Positions 1 through 7,775 of a stretch of 46,683 nt of DNA are shown piece after piece (within the stretch, counting starts at the first letter, position 1; every line of letters starts with the position of its first letter). The notes below the pieces were generated by a model. That model was not told where the DNA came from. It saw only the letters and a list, made by a program, of their open reading frames with translations, and did no database searches. Both the position numbers and the translations under genes were made by a program. The stretch spans positions 1 through 46,683 of the forward strand of contig CALADH010000053.1 in the NCBI GenBank assembly GCA_937890745.1, read 5' to 3'. This stretch comes from Scybalocola_A sp900557175. GTDB lineage: Bacteria; Bacillota; Clostridia; Lachnospirales; Lachnospiraceae.

Positions 1-49
<49 letters not shown>

Positions 50-50
50 A

Positions 51-89
51 GTTTTCACTTAACGAGGTTCTGTCGAGTTTAGTGAAAAC
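51..89 (-). other. Leader hairpin next to the 16S 5' end
   Basis: A perfect 9-bp inverted repeat, GTTTTCACT at 51-59 and AGTGAAAAC at 81-89, encloses 21 bases and starts directly beside the 16S 5' end. In the minus-strand transcript it would be the last structure before mature 16S. A role in 16S maturation or ribosome assembly is plausible, because leaders commonly pair next to processing sites, but this is inference. Confidence 0.6.
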
Positions 90-482
90 ACACATCTTTC
101 TCCTTAATGAGCCGTTAGGCGAATTCAGTTGAAAGATGTCACCCGACTTCCATCGTCAGTTTATATCCTCATTCAGAATGACAACTAGCATTCGTTATCA
201 TTCCCGTTGTTACTTGGTTTTTGTTCTTAAAAATTCTCAAATCTGTTACCAGCCAAACCTTCGGTTTGACCGGCCGCGAACACTTTGCCAATACGCTTTT
301 CGCATATTTTCGTCATTTTTCCAGCCGTCCGCCGACAAGCAAGCTCGCCTTTGTCCGTCTTTCAAAATTCCTTGCACGCTTCGCGTGCCGTCAAAGATTG
401 TTTTCGCGAGAATCTTTCGGGATTGTCTTATTATTCAGTTATCAATGTTCTTGTTGTCTGACTTTTTGTTCTCAGCATCAAC
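90..482 (-). other. rRNA operon leader with three hairpins and a boxA-like site
   Basis: About 430 bases separate the nearest promoter from 16S, and I see no protein gene here. Short perfect hairpins are CAAACC-TTC-GGTTTG at 254-268, GCACGC-TTC-GCGTGC at 374-388 and AAAGATT/AATCTTT at 393-417. The minus-strand segment around 432-452 (ACATTGATAACTGAATA) resembles the boxA antitermination element of Firmicutes rRNA leaders; that match is weak. Open frames across this stretch are on the antisense strand and have no ribosome binding site. Confidence 0.5.
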
Positions 483-488
483 TTTTGT

Positions 489-517
489 ATTATACCACTT
501 TCGAACTGTTTTGTCAA
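489..517 (-). promoter_or_regulatory. rRNA promoter, gene-proximal
   Basis: On the minus strand TTGACA (517-512) and TATAAT (494-489) are separated by exactly 17 bases. Both hexamers are perfect sigma-A consensus, as expected for an rRNA promoter. Transcription should start near 482. Confidence 0.88.
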
Positions 518-582
518 GAACTTTTTACTTTATTTTTAGTTTTGCTTTTTCGACGTTTTTCTTTTGCCGAATCAGCTTTTCT

Positions 583-611
583 ATTTTATCATCTAAACTT
601 TCTTTTGTCAA
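583..611 (-). promoter_or_regulatory. rRNA promoter, middle
   Basis: Minus-strand TTGACA (611-606), a 17-base spacer and TAAAAT (588-583). It lies 94 bases upstream of the proximal promoter. Confidence 0.8.
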
Positions 612-674
612 GAAGTTTTTTTGATTTTTTTATTTTTCTTTGCTGTCCGTATCGCTCTCGCCGACAGCTCAGTT

Positions 675-704
675 ATAATATCATATAGTCAGCCGATGTG
701 TCAA
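675..704 (-). promoter_or_regulatory. rRNA promoter, distal
   Basis: Minus-strand TTGACA (704-699), an 18-base spacer and TATTAT (680-675). It is about 93 bases upstream of the middle promoter, so the three are almost evenly spaced. The -10 has one mismatch and the spacer is one base longer than in the other two. Confidence 0.65.
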
Positions 705-801
705 GTGAATTTTTGAAATTTTTCAAAAAAATTATACATATTTCGACCATCAACGATAAATGATAAGATTAAGCTGCATTGACAGAGCGCATCCAGTGTA
801 C

Positions 802-833
802 GGAAGTAAGCTTCTGTCCCGATGCTTACTTCC
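802..833. repeat. Inverted repeat between rRNA promoters and ABC operon
   Basis: Perfect 10-bp arms, GGAAGTAAGC at 802-811 and GCTTACTTCC at 824-833, with a 12-base loop. TTGACAG occurs on both sides, near 779 and 838. There is no T-run on either strand, so it is not a classical terminator. It sits just past the 3' end of the ABC operon. Function unknown. Confidence 0.5.
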
Positions 834-862
834 ATACCTTGACAGATTGCAATACATCTATT

Positions 863-2575
863 TTATGATTGTCTTCCATCTTTCATTTTAAATACTGTAT
901 CTGCAATTTTCATTGTTGATTTCCGATGCGATACTAAAACGACTGTCTTTTTTCCGCATGTTTCTTTCAGAGACTTTAAAATAACACCTTCATTTAATGC
1001 ATCAAGATTGCTCGTCGGCTCGTCAAGAAGTAAAAATGGCGCATCATGCAAAAAAGCACGGGCAATACCGATTCTCTGCCGCTCGCCGCCTGAAAGACCA
1101 TCACCCAGTTCACCAACCGGTGTATCATAACCTTTTGGCAGCGATGACACAAAGTCATGCAATGATGCCTGTTTTGCCGCCGCAATAATATCTTCCATGG
1201 ACGCACCCGGACGTCCGACAGCAATATTTTCAGCAACAGAATCATGGAAAAGATGAGTTTCCTGTGTCACATAGCTCTGCATATCCCTCAAATCTGCTGT
1301 ATTGATTTCCTGAATATTTTTGTCTGAAATAATAATTTTTCCGCTATCTGCGTTCCAAAAACGCATAAAAAGCTTTAAAAGGGTTGACTTTCCGGAGCCG
1401 CTTTTGCCGTGAATACCAATGATTTTTCCGTTAGGAATTTCCACAGAGATATCATCAAGTATTTTTTCATCATCATAGGCAAAGCTGACTCTTTGTGCGC
1501 CTGCATCGTAAAATTTTATCGTCTGCCTTCCTGTAATTTCTTCAACCTGAGGCTTTTCCTCCAAAAGTGACAAGACACGCTCACCACTTGCCAACGTCTG
1601 ATTAAGATTATTGGAAAGACTTGAAAGTGCTGCCACCGGACCAAAGGAGCTCATCATGGCAACAACCGGAATCAGGACACCGTCAAAACCGACTTTCCCA
1701 TTTTCATAAAGAAAAAGCATCATAAAAAGCATTCCAAAGGAAAACAAAAGAATACATAAATTTGTAACTGAGCGCTGTCCCTGTTCGTGGGCGTTTAGTT
1801 TCTTTTGAAGTCTCGCAAGACGGCGTGAGCGCGCTTTCATCTCACTGTTTCTTTCTTCACCGCAGTCATATTGTATTGTTTCGTCAAGGCCTCTCAAAGA
1901 ATCAAGTACAAAACTATTCATATCTCCAAATTCATTTCGAAACGCCATGCCCTCCTGTGCACCTTTTTTACCATTGACAAGGGGCAGTATGAGCCCGACT
2001 ATCATATAGGCCACAAGTGCCAAAAGTGCCGCCAGTATATGAAATTGTCCGATAAAAACAATCATCACAAGGCTTGTGAGCACCGCAATGGCAATCGGCG
2101 AAATTGTATGCGCATAAAAAACTTCCAAAAGCTCAATATCGGTTGTCAATATCGAAATAAGATTTCCCTTATCTCTGCCTTCAAGCTTTGCCGGTGCCAG
2201 ACGCCGCAGCACCGAAAATACTTTATGACGGATGAGTGCAAGCAACTTAAAGGCAATATAGTGATTACATGCCTGTTCACCGTAATGAAGAATCCCCCTC
2301 AGCACTGCAATCACTATCATCACTGTCAAAATTGCCGCTGCCGGTGTTCCCGCAAATATTTTTGTCACTGCGATGCCATTGCCGGCGCCGGCCGCAATAA
2401 GCCCGTCTGTCAGCGCCCCTGCTGCCAGTATTGTAAGAAATATGTCGCATAAATAGCCGGCAACGCCAAGAATCACGGCAAATGCCATCACATGCATCAG
2501 CGGCTTTACAAGGCCGATCAGGCTTCCCATAATTTTAATGCCGCTTCGTCTCTTTTTTATTTCTTTCCTGTTCAT
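863..2575 (-). CDS. ABC exporter half-transporter, CydC-like
   Basis: 570 aa type I ABC exporter half: six membrane segments in the first ~330 residues, then a nucleotide-binding domain with Walker A GKSGSGKST (390-398), signature LSGGERQ (494-500) and Walker B ending LLLDEPTSNLD. The pairing with an upstream half of similar size, and the sequence style, fit the CydDC family, whose characterised members export cysteine or glutathione and support cytochrome bd assembly. No cydAB genes are in the window, so the substrate is open. The ATG overlaps the stop of the upstream half by four bases (ATGA) behind GGAGG, indicating translational coupling and a heterodimer. It is last in the DUF454-CydDC operon. 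Alternative: an unassigned multidrug or peptide exporter. Confidence 0.85.
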   Translation of the reverse strand: MNRKEIKKRRSGIKIMGSLIGLVKPLMHVMAFAVILGVAGYLCDIFLTILAAGALTDGLIAAGAGNGIAVTKIFAGTPAAAILTVMIVIAVLRGILHYGEQACNHYIAFKLLALIRHKVFSVLRRLAPAKLEGRDKGNLISILTTDIELLEVFYAHTISPIAIAVLTSLVMIVFIGQFHILAALLALVAYMIVGLILPLVNGKKGAQEGMAFRNEFGDMNSFVLDSLRGLDETIQYDCGEERNSEMKARSRRLARLQKKLNAHEQGQRSVTNLCILLFSFGMLFMMLFLYENGKVGFDGVLIPVVAMMSSFGPVAALSSLSNNLNQTLASGERVLSLLEEKPQVEEITGRQTIKFYDAGAQRVSFAYDDEKILDDISVEIPNGKIIGIHGKSGSGKSTLLKLFMRFWNADSGKIIISDKNIQEINTADLRDMQSYVTQETHLFHDSVAENIAVGRPGASMEDIIAAAKQASLHDFVSSLPKGYDTPVGELGDGLSGGERQRIGIARAFLHDAPFLLLDEPTSNLDALNEGVILKSLKETCGKKTVVLVSHRKSTMKIADTVFKMKDGRQS

Positions 2576-4308
2576 GCCTGCACCTCCTGACCATAGTTTT
2601 CAAGCGATTGCTGTGTGTAAAACAGCTTTGCATAAAGACCGTCTTGTGAAAGCAGCGCTTTGTGGCACCCTTCTTCTGCGATATAGCCTTCATTCAGAAC
2701 ATAAATTTTATCCGCATCGACCACATTGGCTAAGCGGTGCGATACTAAAAGCACCGTTTTTGTCTCTGCCAGCTTTTTTATAACCTTCATAATAATTTCT
2801 TCACTTTCTGCATCAATGTTTGACGTTGCCTCATCAAATATGTAAACCGGACTGTCATGCAAAAGCGCCCTTGCAATCGCCAGCCGCTGACGCTGTCCGC
2901 CGGAAAGGTTTGACGCTTTTTCCGAAAGCTTTGTCAAAAGCCCGTCCTGAGCTTCCAAAAACGCCCAAAGATTGACAGCTTTTAAGGCAGAAATCATTGC
3001 TTCAGGCGAAGCCGCTTTATCACCCATTTTTAAATTTTCTTCAACCGTGCCTTTAAACAAATAGCTTTCATGATTAACCATCGTTATTTTTTTCATTAAT
3101 TCTTTTTCCGAAAGGTCTGCAAGCAATTTCGTGCCAATCATGATTTTCCCGTCAAAACACCGCTTTCTGCCCATCAAAAGACGCGCAATCGTACTTTTTC
3201 CGCAGCCGGATTCGCCGACAACACAGACAAAGCTGCCCGGTGCAATCGTCATTGATACATTTTTTAAAATCTGCCGACTGCCATCATAAGAAAAACTAAC
3301 ATTTTTTAAAATAATTTCAGTATTCTCATCATCAAGCACCTGCGTTCCCTTCTCATTTTCCGGCAAATCAAGAATTTTGAATATTTTATCACTGGCTGCC
3401 ATGCCGTTCATCGCAATATGAAAAAACGAGCCAAGAAGTCTCAGCGGTATAAAAAAGTCCGCCGCGAGAAGTATGATTGTGAATGTACCTGCAAAACCGA
3501 CAGCGCCCGAAAGATATTCCCTGACAATAACTGCCATGCCGACAGCCGCCCCGCCGTAGGCAACCAGATCCATGACACTGATTGAGTTTAACTGCATCGT
3601 CAGTACCTTCATTGTGATTTTTCTGAAATGTTCCGCTTCCTTATCCATCGCTTCGGCCTTTTTTTCATCGGCCTTATAGATTTTCAGCGTTGTCAGCCCC
3701 TGCAGATTTTCAAGAAAGCTATCGCCAAGCTCCGTATAAATACCCCAATATTTACTCAAAAGCTTTTTTGCAAATTTCTGAACAGCCACAATCGAAAGCG
3801 GAATCAGCGGCACGCACACAAGCAGCACAAGACCCGCCTTCAGACTGATCCATGACAGACAGGCAAACAGTGTCAGCGGCGCCAGCAGACTATAAAAAAG
3901 CTGCGGAAGATATTTTCCGAAATAAATCTCCAGCTGTTCGGCGCCCTCTGTCGCCACCTGAACAACCTCCGATGTCGAAATCTGATTTCTGTAGCCCGCA
4001 CCGAGACACAGCATTTTTTTATAAATCTGTTCTCTTAAAACTTCTTTCACCTTCTCTCCGGCAAAAAAAGATGTCGCCGCCGCCCTTCTGTCACAGACAA
4101 AACGGACAATGACCGCACAACAGATAACCGCCGCAGTCATCATTATTTTTTTTGAATCTGCACCGCCGAAAAATACAGACTGCAAAAGCATTCCGATACT
4201 TGTAATGGCTGCGATATTAAAAATAAGGGCAAGCCACTGCCAAAATATATTTTGTAATATGTATTTTTTAGAATCCGGCACAAGTTTAATTAATCGTGTC
4301 TTTATCAC
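2572..4308 (-). CDS. ABC exporter half-transporter, CydD-like
   Basis: 578 aa fused permease/ATPase. Membrane segments fill roughly residues 20-300. The ATPase domain has Walker A GESGCGKST (365-373), signature LSGGQRQ near 480 and Walker B ending IFDEATSNID. It is the likely partner of the CydC-like half that follows with a 4-base overlap. The first codon is GTG, preceded at about ten bases by AGAGAGG. It lies 24 bases after the DUF454 gene and shares its promoter and palindromic operators. Assignment to CydD rests on gene pairing and overall resemblance; a substrate cannot be read from the sequence. Confidence 0.84.
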   Translation of the reverse strand: MIKTRLIKLVPDSKKYILQNIFWQWLALIFNIAAITSIGMLLQSVFFGGADSKKIMMTAAVICCAVIVRFVCDRRAAATSFFAGEKVKEVLREQIYKKMLCLGAGYRNQISTSEVVQVATEGAEQLEIYFGKYLPQLFYSLLAPLTLFACLSWISLKAGLVLLVCVPLIPLSIVAVQKFAKKLLSKYWGIYTELGDSFLENLQGLTTLKIYKADEKKAEAMDKEAEHFRKITMKVLTMQLNSISVMDLVAYGGAAVGMAVIVREYLSGAVGFAGTFTIILLAADFFIPLRLLGSFFHIAMNGMAASDKIFKILDLPENEKGTQVLDDENTEIILKNVSFSYDGSRQILKNVSMTIAPGSFVCVVGESGCGKSTIARLLMGRKRCFDGKIMIGTKLLADLSEKELMKKITMVNHESYLFKGTVEENLKMGDKAASPEAMISALKAVNLWAFLEAQDGLLTKLSEKASNLSGGQRQRLAIARALLHDSPVYIFDEATSNIDAESEEIIMKVIKKLAETKTVLLVSHRLANVVDADKIYVLNEGYIAEEGCHKALLSQDGLYAKLFYTQQSLENYGQEVQA

Positions 4309-4332
4309 TCTTTTTAATCCTCTCTTTTCGTT

Positions 4333-4728
4333 TTATTCAGCCGCCGCACACGGCTGTTTTGTTTTTATAAAAACTGCAATATATATTAAATGAAACAGCC
4401 ATACAGCCGCCAGAATCATACGCCCGACCGGCACCTTATGCATCATTATAAAGCCAGCGCCCATCAGTAATGTAACTGTTAAAATCACGGTCATTTTAGA
4501 CTTTAAGGTCATGCCCTGTCCGCTGGCAATGCCCGCCAGATGTTTTTTATAAAGTTTTGTTGCTAAAAACCACCGGTTCATCTTTTCTGAACTTCTTGCA
4601 AAAGCGTACATGGCAAGAAGTAAGAACGGCGTTGTCGGCAATATCGGCAGCAACACACCGACGGCGCCGAGTCCGGCTGAAATAAGCCCTGTGACTGTCC
4701 AAAATATTCTTACAATTTTTTTATTCAT
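4333..4728 (-). CDS. YbaN/DUF454 family inner membrane protein
   Basis: 131 aa if started at the ATG at 4728, which has AAGGAGG four bases upstream; an in-frame ATG ten codons earlier has no such site and falls in the operator region. The early motif GLGAVGVLLPILPTTPFLLL and the following ARSSEKMNRW are typical of DUF454/YbaN, small membrane proteins of unknown function. Three or four hydrophobic stretches are visible (residues ~5-40, ~75-95, ~100-120). It is first in an operon with the CydDC-like exporter, so it may assist or be co-regulated with that transporter; this is inference. Confidence 0.85.
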   Translation of the reverse strand: MNKKIVRIFWTVTGLISAGLGAVGVLLPILPTTPFLLLAMYAFARSSEKMNRWFLATKLYKKHLAGIASGQGMTLKSKMTVILTVTLLMGAGFIMMHKVPVGRMILAAVWLFHLIYIAVFIKTKQPCAAAE

Positions 4729-4751
4729 AAATGCCTCCTTTGATGATTTGA

Positions 4752-4789
4752 TTAGCATTAACTAACCTACAGCGATTAGTCATTCCTAA
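4752..4789 (-). promoter_or_regulatory. Two palindromic operators, TTAG-N6-CTAA
   Basis: Two 14-base sites with the same half-sites lie at 4752-4765 and 4776-4789, 24 bases apart start to start. They sit just downstream of the predicted start of transcription (~4794) and upstream of the DUF454 ribosome binding site, the usual place for a repressor. The dyad style suits a MarR- or DtxR-type dimer, but no regulator gene is adjacent, so the protein is unknown. Confidence 0.6.
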
Positions 4790-4800
4790 CTCGCTTTAAA

Positions 4801-4829
4801 AATATACCATATGAAAAAAAAGCCGTCAA
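4801..4829 (-). promoter_or_regulatory. Promoter of the DUF454-CydDC operon
   Basis: Minus-strand TTGACG (4829-4824), 17 bases, TATATT (4806-4801). The -35 hexamer is also the descending arm of the ibrB terminator hairpin, so the two signals overlap. Confidence 0.75.
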
Positions 4830-4853
4830 CCATTTTTTATAAAATGATTGACG
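4814..4853 (-). terminator. Terminator of the pheST-queA-ibrAB operon
   Basis: Outer arms CGTCAA (4824-4829) and TTGACG (4848-4853) and inner arms CATTTT (4831-4836) and AAAATG (4841-4846) are separated by one mismatch, with a 4-base loop. On the minus strand it is followed by eight T (4821-4814). It begins 12 bases after the ibrB stop codon. Confidence 0.85.
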
Positions 4854-4864
4854 ACTCTGCATTT

Positions 4865-5395
4865 TTAAATATCTTCTTCATCATCCACCGGCTGCCATGC
4901 CCGGCCGAAATCAACATCCTTAAACAGCGCTGTCAGACCTGTAATCTGCTTAAGTCTCAATATTTCATCCTTATCCATACCGAGATGCTTTGCAATCCAC
5001 GCATCGGAGCGGCCAAGTTCATGTAAATCCCTGACAATATTGCTCATTAAATCAACATCGTGGCTGCCTCGCGCCCTGTTGTGGCGGATCGTGCTCGCCA
5101 TACGCTGATCCAGCGGCTTATTAATGACAGAAACCGGCATAAGACCGCCTTCGCGCTCGTAAATATCAGCATAATCCAGCATGATCCGGTAACGATGAAA
5201 ACCATCCACGATAATATACTCATCATTTTCCTTATCGTAGTAGCAGACAATCGGCATCGTGTAGCCGTCCGCCTTAATACTGTCATATAAAAGCCGCATC
5301 TCCGGCGGCGCTACTTTATTCGGGTTATAATTATTCGGCTTTATTTTCTCCACCGGCACTGCAATGATATTATAAACAGGACTTTTATTCGCCAT
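4865..5395 (-). CDS. ibrB: ParB-like protein, IbrB family
   Basis: 176 aa. The N-terminal half is a ParB/Srx-type domain: VPVEKIKPNNYNPN (14-27), then the nucleotide-pocket-like motif VDGFHRYR (63-70) in place of the GERR motif of chromosomal ParB. A helix-turn-helix-like stretch follows (RSDAWIAKHLGMDKDEIL). Length and gene order match IbrB, described in E. coli with IbrA as a co-activator of prophage eib genes; the biochemical activity is not established as far as I know. The ATG has GGAGG nine bases upstream and overlaps the ibrA end by 11 bases, so the two are probably coupled. No parA, parS array or phage gene is nearby, so a partition role is unlikely. It is the last gene before the terminator. 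Confidence 0.82.
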   Translation of the reverse strand: MANKSPVYNIIAVPVEKIKPNNYNPNKVAPPEMRLLYDSIKADGYTMPIVCYYDKENDEYIIVDGFHRYRIMLDYADIYEREGGLMPVSVINKPLDQRMASTIRHNRARGSHDVDLMSNIVRDLHELGRSDAWIAKHLGMDKDEILRLKQITGLTALFKDVDFGRAWQPVDDEEDI

Positions 5396-6716
5396 AATCC
5401 ATATCCTCCACTGCTTTATATCTGTCTCTGATCGTATCTACGCGCCGCTGCTGCTCCCTTGTCATTCCAAAGCCCATAAACCGGCATGTATGATCATTTT
5501 TCAAAATACAATAGCACATGCGCTTCCAGCTCGGAATATCTTTTGTCGACTTAATATCATCGGTATCATCGGGGATTTTTCCGATAAAAACAACGCGCGA
5601 CTTTTTCTTAAGCGTATAATTGGACACACCGTTGCGCTTAATTTTATAGCCGTGCTCCTCAAGCTCACGGATGGCCTCCTCATCAAGTCCGCCGCCCGTC
5701 GTATGCCAGAACTGAATTGATGTATTAAACTTTTTGGCATAATTATTGCGAAGCCTTGCCGGCAGCGTATCCAGCAGAAACATCGTATAAGACTTCCATG
5801 TATGACCTTCGGGCAATGTAATATTTCTATACCCCATCGCCTTTGTCCGCCCGTAAATACTTGCAAAGTTGGCGCCCCTGACACGTCCCACAAGCTTTAC
5901 CCATATTTCCGGATCAATCACGCGGTATAAGTTCAGGGAATCCTTTGAATAATCATTAAACGGCGAAGCGACACGCATCTGCGACACTTTAAGCCCGGCC
6001 TTATAATATAAATCATACAGACGATTATAGTCATAATCAAAAAGATAATTGGCATGCCACACATCATTTAATGACCAGTCATACAATGGCGACGCACACC
6101 ATACATCTTTAAAATGCTTACTTATCCAGCACTCACCTTTATAACCGTACTTTTTATTGAGAAAACCACTGTAACGCTGCAGCGACTCGTCCGCCCGCAT
6201 ACCAAGCAGACAGACTGTTTTCTTATTGCCGTGGGAGAGTCTGTACCATCGTCCGAACTGCTTTGCCAAATCTTCCTGATGCATTTTATAACGATAAGTC
6301 GTCATCGGGTTATTTTCAAGATTGATCACATAGTCGTGTTTTGGCATCGGCCGCACCCAGCATTCCTCTTTTTTATCGTCCCACGGATACCAGTACATTT
6401 CGTAGCTGCTTAAAGCTGTTCTTGTCGCCATCGGCAGACATACCCAGTAAGACTCGACCTCATCTTTCACCCGCTCAAAAGTCCGCTCTACATATTCCGT
6501 TGTCACTGTATACTGCGCTTCAAAGTCCTGATGAAATACACCGATTTTTCTGTCCGGATAATATTTTTTCCTGAAATCCAATAAAATGTTGAGTAAAAGC
6601 CCGCTGTCTTTACCGCCTGAAAACGAAACATAAATATTTTCAAATTCTTCAAAAATAAACTGCAATCTTTCCAAGAGCGCATCGTAAACGCTCTTTTCCA
6701 TATATTCACGTATCAT
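5385..6716 (-). CDS. ibrA: PAPS reductase-like PP-loop protein, IbrA family
   Basis: 443 aa. The PP-loop SGGKDS (33-38) of PAPS reductase/ATP pyrophosphatase enzymes lies near the N-terminus, with the adjoining beta strand ENIYVSF. The long C-terminal part fits the DUF3440 region of IbrA. Related PP-loop proteins include DndC of DNA phosphorothioation, so adenylation of a nucleic acid or sulfur chemistry is conceivable, but no Dnd gene is present. It starts 15 bases after queA behind a weak AGAGTGATAG and overlaps ibrB. IbrA/IbrB usually travel with prophages and islands; here they are the tail of a pheST-queA operon. The pairing is strong evidence for identity, and the reaction is unknown. 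Confidence 0.83.
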   Translation of the reverse strand: MIREYMEKSVYDALLERLQFIFEEFENIYVSFSGGKDSGLLLNILLDFRKKYYPDRKIGVFHQDFEAQYTVTTEYVERTFERVKDEVESYWVCLPMATRTALSSYEMYWYPWDDKKEECWVRPMPKHDYVINLENNPMTTYRYKMHQEDLAKQFGRWYRLSHGNKKTVCLLGMRADESLQRYSGFLNKKYGYKGECWISKHFKDVWCASPLYDWSLNDVWHANYLFDYDYNRLYDLYYKAGLKVSQMRVASPFNDYSKDSLNLYRVIDPEIWVKLVGRVRGANFASIYGRTKAMGYRNITLPEGHTWKSYTMFLLDTLPARLRNNYAKKFNTSIQFWHTTGGGLDEEAIRELEEHGYKIKRNGVSNYTLKKKSRVVFIGKIPDDTDDIKSTKDIPSWKRMCYCILKNDHTCRFMGFGMTREQQRRVDTIRDRYKAVEDMDYGE

Positions 6717-6731
6717 AAGACTATCACTCTT

Positions 6732-7757
6732 TTACTTTATAAACATCGCATCGCCAAAGCTGAAGAAACGGTATTTTTCCTTCACTGCTGTCTCGTAGGC
6801 ATTAAGAATCATTTCGCGGGATGAGAGCGCTGATACGAGCATCAAAAGGGTGGATTCCGGCAGATGGAAATTCGTAATCAGCGCATCCACACACTTAAAT
6901 GTATATCCCGGATAAATAAATATCTGTGTCCATCCGCTGGCTTCACGGACAAAGCCTTGCGCATCCGCCACCGATTCCAGCGTTCTTGTGCTTGTCGTAC
7001 CGACAGAAATCACCCGTCCGCCGTTTTTCTTTGTCTCATTAATAATCTCTGCCGCTTCCTTGTCTATCATATAAAACTCAGAATGCATATGATGGTTTGC
7101 CACATCATCCACCTTGACCGGTCGAAATGTCCCCAGTCCCACATGAAGTGTGACATTGGCTATTTTGACACCCTTGGCTGCAATATCTTTAAGAAGCTCT
7201 TTTGTAAAATGAAGACCTGCTGTCGGCGCTGCCGCCGAGCCTTCATATTTTGCATAAACAGTCTGATAACGGTTTTTATCTTCAAGCTTATGAGTAATAT
7301 AAGGCGGCAGCGGCATCTCACCGAGAGCATCAAGCACTTCCTCGAAAATACCGTCGTACTCAAAATGTACAAGCCGGTTGCCTTCCTCGACAACGTCAAT
7401 AACCTCCGCCTTCAGCCTGCCATCACCAAAAACAATCCGCGTACCCGGACGCGCTTTTTTGCCCGGTTTAACAAGCGTTTCCCACACATCGCCGCTCTGT
7501 CTTTTAAGTAAAAGCAGCTCAATATGCGCGCCTGTATCTTCCTTGACGCCATAAAGTCTTGCCGGAATGACCTTTGTATTGTTAATCACAAGGCAGTCGC
7601 CCGGATTAAGGTAATCAATAATTTCTTTAAAGATATGATGGCTCACCTGACCGGTCGCCCGGTCAAGTACCATCAGCCTTGAAGAAGAACGGTCTAAAAG
7701 CGGATCCTGTGCAATAAGCTCCTCCGGCAAATCATAATAAAAATCACTTGTTTTCAA
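6732..7757 (-). CDS. queA: S-adenosylmethionine:tRNA ribosyltransferase-isomerase
   Basis: 341 aa, normal for QueA. The enzyme moves the ribose of SAM onto 7-aminomethyl-7-deazaguanine at position 34 of tRNAs for Asp, Asn, His and Tyr, giving epoxyqueuosine. Recognisable blocks are the start MKTSDFYYDLPEELIAQDP, PGDCLVINNTKVIPARL, SAAAPTAGLHFT and NFHLPESTLLML. The start codon is TTG at 7757-7755 with AGGATAGGATG upstream; the only near ATG is out of frame. It follows pheT by 18 bases and precedes ibrA by 15. The earlier pathway enzyme Tgt is encoded 27 kb away at 34365. The gene should be controlled by the pheS T-box. Confidence 0.96.
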   Translation of the reverse strand: MKTSDFYYDLPEELIAQDPLLDRSSSRLMVLDRATGQVSHHIFKEIIDYLNPGDCLVINNTKVIPARLYGVKEDTGAHIELLLLKRQSGDVWETLVKPGKKARPGTRIVFGDGRLKAEVIDVVEEGNRLVHFEYDGIFEEVLDALGEMPLPPYITHKLEDKNRYQTVYAKYEGSAAAPTAGLHFTKELLKDIAAKGVKIANVTLHVGLGTFRPVKVDDVANHHMHSEFYMIDKEAAEIINETKKNGGRVISVGTTSTRTLESVADAQGFVREASGWTQIFIYPGYTFKCVDALITNFHLPESTLLMLVSALSSREMILNAYETAVKEKYRFFSFGDAMFIK

Positions 7758-7775
7758 TATGCTTCATCCTATCCT

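Noticed and set aside
136..688. Open frames of 155-162 codons on the plus strand left of the first gene
   Set aside because: They run antisense through the rRNA leader, have no ribosome binding site, and their Phe/Ser-rich composition reflects T-rich promoter DNA.
1871..2452. 193-codon plus-strand frame with many Cys and His
   Set aside because: Fully antisense to the CydC-like membrane domain; no binding site; composition is what hydrophobic codons give on the other strand.
4865..5395. Chromosome-partition ParB near an origin
   Set aside because: Only 176 aa, DGFHRYR in place of the usual box, no parA and no parS repeats; the PP-loop partner points to IbrB.
6864..7511. 215-codon plus-strand frame
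   Set aside because: Entirely within queA on the opposite strand, with no start signal or recognisable domain.
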